Assembly: GCF_041146395.1 (NCBI RefSeq)
Contig: NC_090989.1
Span: 173,445,501 to 173,509,500 of the forward strand
Direction of reading: 5' to 3'
DNA length: 64,000 nt
Origin: Eulemur rufifrons
Taxonomy: Eukaryota; Chordata; Mammalia; Primates; Lemuridae
The position numbers and the translations under genes were made by a program. This document shows positions 36,000-48,544 of this stretch, piece after piece (position 1 is the stretch's first letter; every line of letters begins with the position of its first letter). The notes under the pieces are model-generated. The model saw only the letters and a list, made by a program, of their open reading frames with translations, was not told where the DNA came from and did no database searches.

Positions 36000-36226
36000 A
36001 ACAATGGTTCTCAACAGAGGGCAATTTTGGACCCAAGGAGACATTTGGCAATGTCTGCAGATATTTTTGGTTGTCACAACTGCGTGAGTGAGGGGTGGGG
36101 GTTGCTATTGGTATCTAGTGGGTAAAGATCAGAGATGCTATTAAACATCCTACAATGCACAGCACAGGCCTCCACAAGAGAGAATCATCTGCCCCCAAAT
36201 GGGCAATAGTGCCAAACTAGAGAAAT
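36000..36226 (+). mobile_element. MER20 hAT-Charlie element
   Basis: AATGGTTCTCAACAGAGGGC, GACATTTGGCAATGTCTGCAG, GGTTGTCACAACTG and AAACATCCTACAATGCACAGC give a nearly complete plus-strand MER20. Confidence 0.9.
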
Positions 36227-36930
36227 CCTATAGACACAGGAGCCATCCCGACCCACCTGCCTCACAACGCACTTTGCTTTTACTTCGAATTGGCTATTAC
36301 AGGCGTGTGTCAAACAACTAAAGATAAACACTAGAAAGTGCCCCTCCTTATGTTCCTATTAAGGATCACAATTCAATTTGAAGTCTTCATCCACCCACTG
36401 TTTCAAAGGCATCGTGATGGAAAAATTGCAAGATTGGTGTTCTTTTAAATGACACAAATTAATTCAATTACCCTGAAGAAAACTGGTACCAGATCACCAG
36501 ATTGCTGAGCGACTGATGCTAATTTCGTAATTCAATTTACTAACGAGGTAATGTGACAAATGTTTAAAAGCTAGTCAGCTGTAGCTAGGACCAAGCCATC
36601 CACAGAAGTCATACCTGCTCTGTATCAATTTGGATACAAATCTACTTGTTCTCCACCCAAATAAATCTGCTCAATTTCCTTAAGTAAATAAGGCCCTTTA
36701 GATCAACACAAGGTGAAAGAAAAGGTGAAAAGGAACTTCCATCCTTTTGCAAAGAATCAAAATACTAAATAAGCAGGAATAACTGATAAGAAAGCTTCCA
36801 GATCAACTTGGGGAGAGTCAAAATAATTCTGATTCATCTTAATGTAACTTGAAGTGCTAAGAACGCTAATTAACATCATATATTTAACACTGCTTTAAAA
36901 TTTTATGTCAGTTTAAGACTTTCATTTTAT
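36227..36930. other. Repeat-free sequence, candidate enhancer at 36455-36610
   Basis: 36455-36610 holds TTAATTCAATTACCC, CTAATTTCGTAATTCAATTTAC and GTCAGCTGTAGC (CAGCTG E-box). It is dense in homeodomain and bHLH-like motifs. No gene seen. Confidence 0.3.
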
Positions 36931-36936
36931 AATAAA

Positions 36937-37016
36937 ATTCTATTTAAATTAAACTGTATTTGTAGAGTGCTTTACAATTCTATTTAAATTCACCTATATT
37001 TGTAGTGTGCTTTATA
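36937..37016. repeat. Two-unit 40-bp tandem duplication
   Basis: Units at 36937-36976 and 36977-37016 both begin ATTCTATTTAAATT and share TTTGTAG-GTGCTTTA. They differ at a handful of positions. The second unit leads into a MIR. Confidence 0.85.
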
Positions 37017-37130
37017 ATTTATGAAGTGCATTCACATATATTATCTCACTTGGGCCCTAAAATAATTCTGAGAAAAAGGGATGGCAGGTATTATTATCCT
37101 TGATTTACAGATGAAAACACAGGTTTTAAT
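36985..37130 (-). mobile_element. MIR SINE fragment
   Basis: TAGTGTGCTTTATAATTTATG, then ATATATTATCTCACTTGGGCC and CTTGATTTACAGATGAAAAC. Confidence 0.6.
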
Positions 37131-37214
37131 CCATCATGTCGGTCCTTTAGGTTTAACAGAGGGCTCAAGTGATGACTCAATAGTTTTACAAAATTGGATT
37201 AGGAGGGAGTGGGT

Positions 37215-37750
37215 ATGAACAACTATTTCAGTTCTCCATCACAGAATTAACAACCCAACACTCAGTGACTTCAAACAACAAACATCTTACAGTATCTCAC
37301 AATTTAGTAGGACAGACATTCAGACAGAGCTCAGCTGAGCAATTCTTCTGCTTTGTTGACTGGGATCACAGCAGCTGCTCTGCGGTGTTCAGCTGGTGGC
37401 TGGTGAAGGGTCAAGATGGCTTTACTCACACATCTGGTGCCTTGGTGAGACAGCTGGAAGACCAGGTTCCACTGGGTCCCTCTCTATGCTGTCTCGGGGC
37501 TCTTTGCATGGTCTCTCCAGCAGGGTAGTCACATTTCTCAATGGTGGCTCAGGCACCAGAAGCAAATAGCCACCAAACAGGAACGGGAAGCTGCCGGTCT
37601 TTCCATGCCTGGCCTACTTCTGCCATATTGGTCTTGTGAAAGCAGTCACAGAGCCCCCTCAGACTTAAGAGGTGGGAAGGGGAGAAATACACTCCATCTC
37701 TAGATGGAAAGAATGTCAAAGAATTCATGGGCATCTTCAATCTGCCACGT
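37215..37750 (+). mobile_element. LTR-like mammalian repeat (MaLR/ERVL class)
   Basis: ACTCAGTGACTTCAAACAACAAACATC, ATCTCACAATTTAGTAGGACAGACATT and GGTGGCTCAGGCACCAGAAG, followed by GACTTAAGAGGTGGGAAGGGG, follow a common mammalian LTR-like repeat about 500 bases long. No coding part. Confidence 0.55.
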
Positions 37751-37804
37751 ATTCTTGAGAATCTCTTCCAACTTAAACGTTGAATGATAGCCCTAGGACA
37801 CTGT

Positions 37805-38036
37805 CTCCTTCCCTGCCCTTAGGAGTGACGCTCTCCAAAGAAACTAATTATACCAGCAGAAATTGCAAACCAGAGCGGGCTGATATACACAGTGCTCAGC
37901 ACCTACATGTTCACCCATATTCTTTGATGATTTACAGCTGTCTCTGATCACTGTGGCTTCAACTACCATTTCTATGCCAGTGGCATCTCTTTGCCCAAGC
38001 TCCAAAACCAAGAGCCCACCAGAGATCTCCACGTGG
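37805..38036 (+). repeat. Local duplication, copy 1
   Basis: Starts CTCCTTCCCTGCCCTTAGGAG and runs to CTCCACGTGG. It is about 90% identical by eye to 39571-39809. Its right part continues into an L2 and the copy at 39571 does not, which suggests copy 1 is the source. Confidence 0.85.
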
Positions 38037-38590
38037 GTACCTCAGAGGCACTCAATTCAATGCATCCAAAATGGAACACACCCTATTTCCTTCAAAACCT
38101 TCCTCTCTCCCTGCCTTTGCTGTCTCAACAAGCGATACAGACATCCACCCCGTTTTCCAGTTCTGCATCCTGGGTATCATCCTTAACTTCTCCCTCACCC
38201 TCACCCTCTGCAGAAAATTGTCAATCAGGGCCTGTGGATTCTAACTGCTAATAGTCACCCACCTCATTCCGTCCTCACTGCCACTGTCCTTCTTCATGGA
38301 CTTCTATGCTCTTCTTACTATTTCCCCTACAATACAGAGTGACCTTTCTAAAATCCAAATATGATTATGTCACTTCCCATTTTAGGTGGAAGGCACACTG
38401 TTGAGGACAAAATCTAAACCCCTTAACGTGATTTATAAATTTTGTTCTTGTGTGATTTGATTTAAAGATACCAAATGCCCTCCTGCCCCACACACTTCTC
38501 TCTCTGGCATTGCCAATAAAAAGTCTACATAACCCATTCTTTCCACTTCAGTCACTGAAGTCCTTGTTAATTGCAAATGGTATCTAAGAG
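37930..38590 (+). mobile_element. L2 LINE fragment
   Basis: GAGATCTCCACGTGGGTACC, CAATGCATCCAAAATGGAAC, GAGTGACCTTTCTAAAATCC and GATTATGTCACTTCCC appear in L2 ORF2/3' order. Confidence 0.7.
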
Positions 38591-39570
38591 GACTTGCCCC
38601 ATTAACACCTTAGCAGCCATTAACTCTTTTATGTCATTTGTGAAAGTATCGCTGTGGTTATTCGAGCCTTTGGAGATGGGTCACAGCATAGACAAGTTTT
38701 AGAAAAATGGAGAGGTTATCTAGGTTAGTCCTGGAGCCATTTCTAATGCATGATAATCAAAATAATCTGCTGGTTAACATAAACTATGCAAGCGTCTGGA
38801 GAGAGTCTGTCTTGTGAAATTATCCTGTATGTCCTGTTTTGGATAAAGAAGTTAGTAATTGACATCCATCAAAAAAACAAAGGAGGTGTCCAGTGAAGGG
38901 CACAGTGTAAATAGCCACTTTAGATCCAAAATTTCAAAATCTAACCATCTTCATTTGACGAAATTAGCGTAGCTAAAGAACCAATCAAATCCACCAACAA
39001 ATAAATCTCAAGGGATGATTTAAATGTAGTGGTCACATGTAAATTTTCAATATCAATCATTTCTGGAACTGAGGGACCCATCAGGCAAGACTTGAAAATT
39101 GTTTCCATATATAGCTCAACTCCTTCATTGTAATAGTATTTATTACTGTAATAGGATTTGACCTTTAACAGAATTTAACATTTTGGAAACTTACATTCTC
39201 CCTCTCCTCCTTGTCAAGCTTCTACTGGTGTTTTGCTTGCCCAAATTGCTGTCTTGTTGCCTAGAAGTAGAGGATCAACATGTGGCCACCACTATCGGAC
39301 ACTCACACCCTTCCCCTCCCCCATGCCTGGGCTAATGGCTGTTTCTGCTGATGTTCCTTTATCATTTATATCTTACTTTACTCATCTTTTTCTAACACAT
39401 CTACCATGTTTTCCATCTTCTTCTTGCCCAGCAGGTCCTTAAGCCCCCTACTCACTCAGCTTTTCAATGTTCCCATTTGTCATTTACCTATAAAGTGTGA
39501 ATTCCAGGGATGATCATGGCAGTGATGATTATTAACGTTTTTTATCACTTCGATGTTATGTTATCTTGAA
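38591..39570. other. Unique sequence, no gene seen
   Basis: No exon or clear repeat. 39390-39440 is pyrimidine-rich. Confidence 0.4.
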
Positions 39571-39809
39571 CTCCTTCCCTGCCCTTAGGAGTGATGCTCC
39601 CCAAAGAAACTAATTATAACAGCAGAAATTGCAAACCAGAGTGGGCTGATGTAAACAGCGTTCGGCCTTCAGCACCTACATATTCACCTGTATTCTTTGT
39701 TGTTTTACAGCTCTTTTTGATCCCTGTGGCTCCAACTACCATTTCTATGCCAGTGGTATCTCTTTGCCCAAGCTCCAAAACCAAGAGTCCACCAGGTTTC
39801 TCCACATGG
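39571..39809 (+). repeat. Local duplication, copy 2
   Basis: Homologous to 37805-38036 and in the same orientation, with about seven extra bases (a GGCCTT insertion near 39662). The match stops abruptly after CTCCACATGG. Confidence 0.85.
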
Positions 39810-41349
39810 AGATTCCCTATAATCCTCATAACATCACCAAGATGTCTAAGTATCTCTTTTAAAAAACAGGAAACTCTGGCTTAGAGAAGTCAAGTAATTT
39901 TGCTGAGGTCCTACAATGTATTACTATTTTACAAAGATATTCTGATACTGCTGGATCAGAAAATTAAATTGATTGGGATCAATTAGTCGAAAATCATCCT
40001 TTTATACACTGAAGTATTTATGAATAAAATGATATGAAGTTGAGGATTTGGTTCAAAATACCCCAGTGCAGGAGGAGGTGGGATGAAGACGAGAGTGGCC
40101 ACGTATCAATGATTGTCATAAATGAGTGACATTTGTGTATATTTGAAACTTACCATATTAAAAGGATTTTTAAATATCATCTTTTTTATACAATTCCAAA
40201 CAATCCATGTCTACTGACCAGTATTGCTATTAAATGTTTGTAGATAATTTTGAAATCCAGGTTTAAAAATACCTAATATGGGAAGAGCACTCTAGCTTTA
40301 AATACAAAGGTCTCGTTTTTGCCACACAAGTTTATTCTTTTCTAGACCTCTGTAATATGCATTGCATACTTATCTCAGTCAGAGAAACAATTACCCAGGC
40401 ACTGTGTCCAACTGCATTGTGTTATCTTTTAATTAACCTGTGTAGCCTTTTTTACTTAACCTAGTTTGAGAAGTGACAGCCACTGGGCTGTCTAAATAAT
40501 GTATGCCACTGCTCTTTTATTGGATCTATTCAATCAAAAACAATAGTTCCTGGTGTGTGGTCCAGCTCTCCAGGGCTAGTTACACTTTCTATTCAGTCAT
40601 GATCCTTGCCATGAACATCGGAGGCTGCAACTGGCCTTGCTAACCAGAGTGCTTAGAATTGTTTCAATGTATGAAACACAGATTGATCTGATATGTCCTT
40701 TGCTCACAATGTTTCTGTGTAAAATCTATTCTGCAACTCTACTTTAAAACCCTTGCATCAACTTAGAATATCCAGCCTTGTGAACGTGGGTGGTAGTTGG
40801 ATGCTCACATATCTACTCGTTACCGAAAACTCAGCACTTGTTCACGAGGCTGAATCAGAAGAATGAGTACAAATGGTTTGGGGAGGAGGAAAGAGAATTT
40901 TTATTACTTTGCTGGCAGAGGAGGCAAAATGGTAGACCTTCTCATCTCAAAATCCAAATTTCCTGCACATAGGTAGAAATACAGAGCTTTTAAAGGAGGA
41001 CCCCTCAGTTCTAGGCTATCATGGTTATCCTAATCATCCCACATTTGCCAAAGACAAAGCCTGTGAACTCCGCCAGGCACCCATTTGGGGTGGGGGGTGC
41101 GGGTTGGCGCTGCCTTGGATAAGAGCAAAAGGCCTTCTCCCTGCTCCTCCCTGTCACTGGCCTGAGGCACGGATGCAGGTTTCAGTTCTCAAAATGAGTG
41201 GGGGAAATTTCAAAGAGACAGAAAATATTTTTGCCTTTTTTTTTTTTTTTTTCCCCAGGCCATTCCCTGTTACATACTGAAGGGTCAGATAAAATGTGCC
41301 ACATTTCTGGATGGAAACTTCTTGATATGTAATCAAATCTCTAAAAGTG
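39810..41349. other. Unique sequence, no gene seen
   Basis: A G-rich patch (GGGGTGGGGGGTGCGGG) lies at about 41089-41105 and a T run at 41239-41252. No exon recognised. Confidence 0.4.
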
Positions 41350-41880
41350 TGCATGCCCTGGGACCCAGCAGTGCCATATTTAGGGATTTATCATAAGGAA
41401 GTAACTGGACAGATGCACAAAGCTGTATAAGCAAGGATATTCAAGGCAGTTGGTTTTTTTAAAAAATAATATTGAGTAGTTAGAATGAATCCAACTGTCC
41501 AAAAATATGAGATTAATTCAATGAAATTGTAGAGATTTAAAATGTGGATGTAAATAATTTTATGGTAATGGGGAAATATTCATTAAATCCTGTTAGTAAA
41601 CAGCAAGTTACCCAGACTCATAATATGCATATTGTGAATATATGTTATATATACACACAAATATATACAGCCTAGCTTGAAAAAAGTTATCTCTATATAG
41701 GTGTATGTATGTATGTGTTTCAGGGGTGTTGGGGGGGGTGCAAGGCTTAGGTCTGGATTGATAAATATTATAGTTTCTTTTAAGTGATTTTTTTCCTATG
41801 TGCATACTACTACATGTAGTAGCTACATAAGAAATAAAAAGGAACAAAAATAACAGGTAAAACCTATTCTGTCTAAATGT
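41350..41880 (+). mobile_element. Ancient L1 3' fragment
   Basis: TGGGACCCAGCAGTGCCATATTTAGGGATTTATC, ACAAAGCTGTATAAGCAAGG and AATGAATCCAACTGTCCAAA match an L1ME-like ORF2 end. A TATATG-rich patch follows. Confidence 0.6.
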
Positions 41881-42469
41881 GTTTACAGTGTTCAGATAAA
41901 AGGAAAGTGAAATAACCTAGAGATGTAAAAAACCTTTTGGGAGCATTGCTTCAATAAAGAAAAGCCTTTCTGTATTAATTATTGAGTAGAAATGATGGAA
42001 AAGATAATGGGGAGAGAAGCAGAGAGAAGAGCAAAGAGTCACCCTGCAATTGGCCATAATATTCCAACTTGAGCCTGGGAGTTATGAGTAAGATGTAGCC
42101 TCCCAAATCAGGGAAATATTGTAGCACATTTATCTCTGTGGTTTGTTTTTTTTTTTTTTTTTAAGTGCTGGAGATTTTTGGAGTTCCTATACTGTACTGG
42201 GTACCGTTTGCTGATCCTTACAGTGACCCTTCAGGGCAGGTCTTCCTAAATTGTGGCCCTGGAGAGTTCAGTGTCTTGCCCAAGGTCATAGCAGCCAACC
42301 TGTGAGCTGAGACGCACTTCACTACTGCGATCCAGAGTCTCTCCTTTACAAAGATAAGAGAGACCCAGGAAAGCTCACTGTCACAGTGACTAAGACAAGA
42401 CCGCGGTAGTGTCTGGGTAGAATTCTCTGAAGAATGGGGTCAAGCTGAGTTGTGCAGGCAGCAACTGGG
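41881..42469. other. Unique sequence with T run, possible MIR remnant
   Basis: T18 lies at about 42147-42164. 42210-42340 (CAGTGTCTTGCCCAAGGTCA) is a possible MIR remnant. No gene. Confidence 0.4.
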
Positions 42470-42700
42470 AGGCCTTTTTTAGGAACCAGAAGTGAGGCTT
42501 TGTGATTGTAAATTATTCAGGCTAGATGTTTACAATGAGCAATTTAGCTTCAGGCCAATATTAGCTTCCATTCCTATTACTATCAGATTAATTGCATTTT
42601 GTTGCTTTTTCTAAACACACTTCAAATCAGGAAACCTATAATTCAGCAGTTAGTCATTAAAGTAGCAGTGGATCTGCAGCTATGTTATCTGAAGCTCATC
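42470..42700. promoter_or_regulatory. Candidate conserved non-coding element
   Basis: Repeat-free with clustered TAAT-type motifs (CAGATTAATTGCATTTTG, CAATTTAGCTTC) typical of deeply conserved enhancers. Inference from composition only. Confidence 0.3.
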
Positions 42701-43439
42701 TACAAAATAAAGTAAAAATCCAGGGCTTCTTTTTTTTGTATAATAAACAGAGCATTAATAATAAGCAACTAGGATATTGTTCCTAAGGTGAAAAATGTCT
42801 AAACAGAAAAATTCTTCAGATAAATAAAAGAAATCAAGACAAATAGGCAAACAATGATTGAAAGAACTTGGATAAATTTGCATCTTAAATAACACATCTA
42901 TAGAATCATAGAAAGTACAGTCGCAAATTTTATCATTTCAAGATCATGCAAACCATTATATATATATATATAATATGTTAGTGTGTGCATGTACAAAGAT
43001 AATTTGGACTTAAAGGGGAGTTAGTATTATCTGACAAATTTCAAATACTAAAGTACTAAAAAGTCATATTTCCTATGTACTGCAGAAACTATATATAAAT
43101 GTGTGTGCATATCTACACCTATTCTTCATTTTTCATTGTTCTCCATGATCTCGTGTCTTCACATGCAGCTAATATCAAATACGGTTTCACAGCTAATCAA
43201 TAAAACACAGTTTACATCAAATGACCAGAGAGTTGTCAATTTTTTAAAATCCCAGCCTCTCTTGTGGATTGCTGACTTCAAAGACATGCATTAAGATTAT
43301 TAAGCAAGTAATGATTGATTTATTACATAACATTAAGAAATGTTTTCTTTGAAGCACAAATTAAAAGGTCACGGATGCCCAGATTTTTCTTCAGGTTGAT
43401 AGTTAAAAATGCAGACTAGACGATATTGCTGGCCATGAA
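42701..43439. other. A/T-rich sequence with (TA)n
   Basis: (TA)8 at 42957-42972. No gene seen. Confidence 0.5.
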
Positions 43440-43880
43440 GGACACATGAAGGGGATTTGCAGTAACTCTCCTTTCTGGGCAATATTTTAATGAAATGCTT
43501 AATATTCTTCAGTGAATTAATGAGGCAGTTCTCTATTTTCAAACAATGGGTGAACAATTAAGACCCAATCCTGAGAACAAATTGGTGTCGCTGTTATTTT
43601 GTGATGGTATTTAAAATGACCACTGCTGTAGCAACGAGGCATTATTTAACAGGAATGAAAATAACCATTTACATCAAGCAATTCAACAGAGCTATTCAGG
43701 AAAAAAAAAAAAAAACGTGGCAGCTGCTGTTCCTAGAAATAAAGCCGACATTTTAGGATGAAAGCAATTTGACCAGCTGAAACCTAAACATGCTTTGTGC
43801 CATGTTCAGAAGTCACCCAAAATGCATGCCAATGTGCTAAATGCTCCCCATAAAGCCAGCAAACTGTGCAATTTTTCACC
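43440..43880. promoter_or_regulatory. Candidate conserved non-coding element
   Basis: A long repeat-free stretch with GAATTAATGAGGCAG, GTAGCAACGAGGC (RFX half-site-like) and CATTTACATCAAGC. It is broken only by A15 at about 43701-43715. Inference from composition. Confidence 0.25.
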
Positions 43881-46055
43881 CTCGTCTCAAAAAACTCCGG
43901 GGAGAAGAGATGGGTGCAGATCTTTGAAGAGGTCAGATTTGAGAATGAATGGAATTAATTAGCCACAGGAGAGTAAGAAAAACCATACATCAAGTGTGGG
44001 AAAAGTTATTTACATATGGAGATTAACTGGGAGAAAATCGATCCTACAACCAAACTCAAAGTCCAGTCCAAGACCGCCCTAAACACCTGCATGTCCTAAA
44101 TAATCAAGAACTATATTGCTCAGCAAGCTTGCATAACAATGTCAACAGAATAATTAATTGTCTCATCCTTTTCCAGTGCATCATTACGGAAAATGAGGAT
44201 GAAAATTCTACAGGTGGTCAATAAGAATAAACTATTTTTCATGCCCAAGAGTCATATAAAAATCAGGGAACTTTTCTCATACTTTTGTGAATTTTAATTA
44301 TAGGTTTACCTCAATATTTTCCCTGAGGAGCATTGTTTCTAACTCTACTTCTCAAAGGTCTAGTCTTTCCTTCCCAGGTTGCAAAGTTATTTTGCTTGCT
44401 ACTTGAGATCACTTCTATAACCTAGTCCCTCCCTCCCTCCCAAAAGAAAACTCTACATGGCCAAATTGATGGGACAAAATGATAGGTTTAAAGAATAATT
44501 CATTATACTATCAAGATCTTGGCATGCCAATTGCTGAAAAGACTATTTTGAGCTGTCAGTTCCAAAGCACATATTTTTTCATTGACTGACATGCCAAGTG
44601 CTTGATGGAATAATGAATTGTTGCCATTGACATCACCATTGCACACAACCCTTGGGCTCCACGCAGCATTTTTCAGGGGTGATGAATAACATTGCTGCTC
44701 TTTCTACAGTGTGCAAAGCTAGGAGGATGAGGTCAGGCTCAGGGATTGCTGAAGAAGAGGACGGCAGTTTAGGGATGGAGAGAAGAATGGGGTGATGGTC
44801 AGAGATATAATAAATCAGTTGTGACTGTGGTGCATGTGATAACAATCCCTCATAATTGAAAATATACAATTCCACTTCTCGGCATGATTGCAACAAAACA
44901 GCACCATCCAAGTGTTCTGCGTTCTTGCTTGCGGAGGGTTTGGGGTTTGGCTTTTCTGACTTAGAAGCTATTTGCTGTTATTGCATTCAACTCGGAAGCC
45001 CAGCTCCTCCAGCTCAGAGATAAAAAAGATGAAAAAGAAAGGCACCCAAACAAAAGCCATGGGGGCACTGCCCTCAGAATGGGTCATATGCATATACCCA
45101 AGTTATACTCTGCTCCTAAAGCATCATCATCCCCCCCTGTATCTCCACGGTAGGCCAAATCTAAACCATTCTAGCCCAGGGAAAGCCTTCTGAAGGCTGT
45201 AAGACCCACCAAGCGAACTGGTCAGGAGCCCTTGCTAACATTAAGGGCCGGATCTACAAAATTATTAGTACAACAAAAGTCACAATCCACAGAAATAGGC
45301 ATTAAAGTATTAGGCGCTTACCATTTGTGTAAAGAACTCCTTTTTTGTGCATTTAAAAGGCAGTCTTGGACTTTCATTGAGACAAATCTCTAGTTTCCAG
45401 GTTAGGGGCCCTCTCTACCCCATGCATCTGAGTAATGAGTATTATAGTAGTAACACCTGCTTCAACAGTTTCCTTCCCCCCTCCACCAAAGAGCAATTGA
45501 TTTTCTTAATTTTCGCTTTGCAAAAAAAAAAAAATGCTTTGGTTTCCCCTTTCTTGGTAGTCATTTTCCTACCTATAACTGAAAGCTTTGGGTTATGCCA
45601 GGATTTCTGTATGTCTCAGCCCGTCTCTAAATACTTCAGCAGATGGACGATTCCCCTACTGCCCGCAGGATTAAGGACACGTGCATTTTATATAAAGACT
45701 CTAGGCTAAAGCCCAGAAGAACCACTCTCCCATCAGAGCCACCAAGTGGCTATCTTACATAACTGAACTATGGCTTTACATGTGTGCATATATTTGCATA
45801 TATTCACATACAACTTCCCATTTAATCATACACTCAATGAGCAGAAGTCTGGCCTAAATAACTATAGCTTAGACATCAGGTCCAAACTCCTCGCTTAAAA
45901 GCTGAGAATGCTTAGGTCAGGAGAAGGAAGGTTGGTGAACAGGGCCTTTTTAGTTAGTGAGGTTCTCATATGATGTTGATAAAACCACTGGAAGAAAAAA
46001 GTTCCAGGCCCAAGTCCTGGAACATCTGCTAGTTTTTTTCAGGGGTGCATCATTT
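43881..46055. other. Unique sequence, no gene seen
   Basis: No exon recognised. The plus-strand open frame at 45347-45709 has an A run in it and no domain. Confidence 0.4.
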
Positions 46056-46363
46056 GCCTTTGGGAGGCCCAGGTGGGAGGATCGCTTGAGCTCAGGAGTT
46101 GGAGACCAGCCTGGGCGAGAACGAGACCCCGTCTCTACTAAAAATAGAATGAAATTAGCTGGACAACTTAACATATATATAGAAAAAATTAGCCGGGCAT
46201 GGTGGCACATGCCTGTAGTCCCAGCTACTCGGGAGGCTGAGGCAGGAGGATTGCTTGAGCCCAGGAGTTTGAGGTTTTGAGGTTGCTGTGAGCTAGGCTG
46301 ACACCACAGTACTCTAGCCCAGGCAACAGAGCGAGACTCTGTCTCCAAAAAAAAAAAAAAAAA
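46056..46363 (+). mobile_element. Strepsirrhine Alu with expanded linker, 5'-truncated
   Basis: Starts inside the first arm (CCTTTGGGAGGCCCAGG). It carries the lemur-type linker (TTAGCTGGACAACTTAAC and TAGAAAAAATTAGCC) and the GAGCTAGGCTGACACC second-arm end, then A18 and GAAA repeats. The first ~45 bases are missing. TTTGAGG is duplicated at about 46268-46283. Confidence 0.9.
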
Positions 46364-46389
46364 ACAGAAAGAAAGAAAGAAAAAAACAA

Positions 46390-48544
46390 GGAAAGGAAGA
46401 AGGCCCAGTGGGTGAAGCAGGTGTTATTAACAAACTAATTTGGTTTCTCTTCTAAGGCCCAGGCACAGACTCCAACAGAATAGTCCAAAATCTGCTACAC
46501 CAAGAAAGTAGAATTTTATACCACAGACTTTTAAGTGCTAATATTGGAATCCAAAAGAAAAAGGAAGAGGAGGAAAGGAGGAGAAAGAAGAAAGACAAAG
46601 AGAAGCAGAATGTAATGTCTTTCCCAGCTCTCGATCCTTTTCACTAGTTTAAAAGCAAAACCATAAAGGAATGGGCACCTTTTTCTGGGTATTACTTTTC
46701 TTCCCTTGTCCTCCAGATTTATTGCTTGCACCAAGTAGCATCCACCATAAAACTCTTTTTTGCAATAGGCTGCTATCTGAATTGCAAAAGCAAGAACATA
46801 CAATCTAGCAAAAAGTAAATATGATAGAATTATAAAGTGATTTCTGAAGGCGATTATTGGAATAGAGATGCCTGAGACAGGCCAAACCCAAATTCCATCT
46901 CAGAATGTGGTGATGGTTCTATGAGATGCTCCATCATCATATCTTCCTTCTAATTTTACAGAAAAGCAGATGTAGCCACATCCTCATAAACTGGAGGAGG
47001 AAAAACTCCCCGTCCCATTTCCACAAGGTGAAGCATAAACATTTCTTCTATAAAAGCATCTTGCGGAAATTCTCTCCCTGAATGTTGCCGAATATCACCT
47101 GCATTTTTAAAAAATGATATGTAGATAAAGGTGGTTTTCTACAGGATTTACATTTTTCTATCAAGCGGAATTGCTCTTGCTGTGAATCAGCGCTTACTTT
47201 TCGCTCCTTTTGCCGCAGCATAATGTGTATTTGTTTCCCTAGTTTTTCCATTATCCTGTTCATCCCGCCTCTTTTTCAGTCGGCCTTTCATATGTTAATC
47301 CTGGCCTTTCCCTGCCTTGCCTTAGGTCCCTTCAATATGTCCCTAGTACTTCTCTCATTTCACTCAGTCACTTGCTTTATTTACATGTCTATACCACTTT
47401 AACGTGGGGTTTTCTTCTGGGACTCACAGCGTTCACCTTTAACTTTATCTCCTACTTGCTGATTCCGCATCCAATTGCCTCATATCAGACTGGCCTGCTT
47501 TTGTTGGCACCTTTATTTAACACCGTGCCCAGCTTAGATTGCCACCCAAGACAGTAGTTCACTTCAACTGAACTGTGTCCCTGCAATTCATTTTCCAGAT
47601 TTCTTTGGAAACTGCCATCACAATTACCTCCTCTTGTGCTGCTGACTGAACGATCTCAACTTGAGAGGCAACAATGTACTGATGTAGCTGGATGGCGTTC
47701 AACTTGGAGTTAGACCACCTAGGTCCAATCCTCAACCACAGTCAGCTTCCATCTCTGTCGCATAGTAGGAGGAGAGTAACACCTTCAGTGCTGGCATTGC
47801 TGTGTTAGTGAGGTTCTTTCAGATTGTAAGGAGGAAATAATCCAATTCATAACCTGAATGCACAAGTGGCCTCATGGATAATTGAAAAGTGGTTCATGAT
47901 TGTAACCCACTACAATGGGAGCCCCGGTAACTCAGCTCTGGCGTCTTTGTGCCAGGAACTTTGGCATTCTCTTTGCATCTTACATTCAAATGTCCCCAGC
48001 AGAAGGGATCTGGATGGGTCATTTATTTACCTTTTATCTTGCAGTCTCCGGATTGGATAGACTTTGACTCAGCTATTAATCCCTGGTCCAATCAAGTGTG
48101 ACTGGGTAGCACAGTTGATTTAACTCAACAAACAAGACGCAACTGGCCAGACCAACTGCATGATGGAGGCACTGCCTGGTACCCCTTGCCCCAGAAGAGG
48201 GCCGTGGCCATGGCGAATGCTTACTGTAGCCTGCCTGAGATGCATTCTTGCACCATCAATTCTCATGCCTCAGGAGGAAAAGATTCCATGGTCAAATAAA
48301 TTTGGACACAGTGCATATTACATCTCCCTGTTCAGAAATTCACAAGGCACACTAGTATATCACAGGTGCTGAGAAGCCCTGCAATAAACAATTCTCTTTA
48401 ACTTGACTTCAGGCAGCATCTCCCAATAACCCATTTTTTAATGTAACATCTTATTGACACCCAGTAGAAGAGACTTTGGCAACTGCTGACTTGGACCTCA
48501 TGAGCTATCTCCTGCCACCAGCTTCATCAGTGTCTCCTAGACCA
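46390..48544. other. Unique sequence, no gene seen
   Basis: A purine-rich GGAAGAGGAGGAAAGGAGG tract lies at 46550-46610. A weak MIR-like piece lies at 47680-47790. No exon recognised. Confidence 0.4.

Noticed and set aside
45957..46348. Open frames of 107 and 132 codons at about 46 kb
   Set aside because: They lie within a strepsirrhine Alu and read through Alu sequence on both strands.
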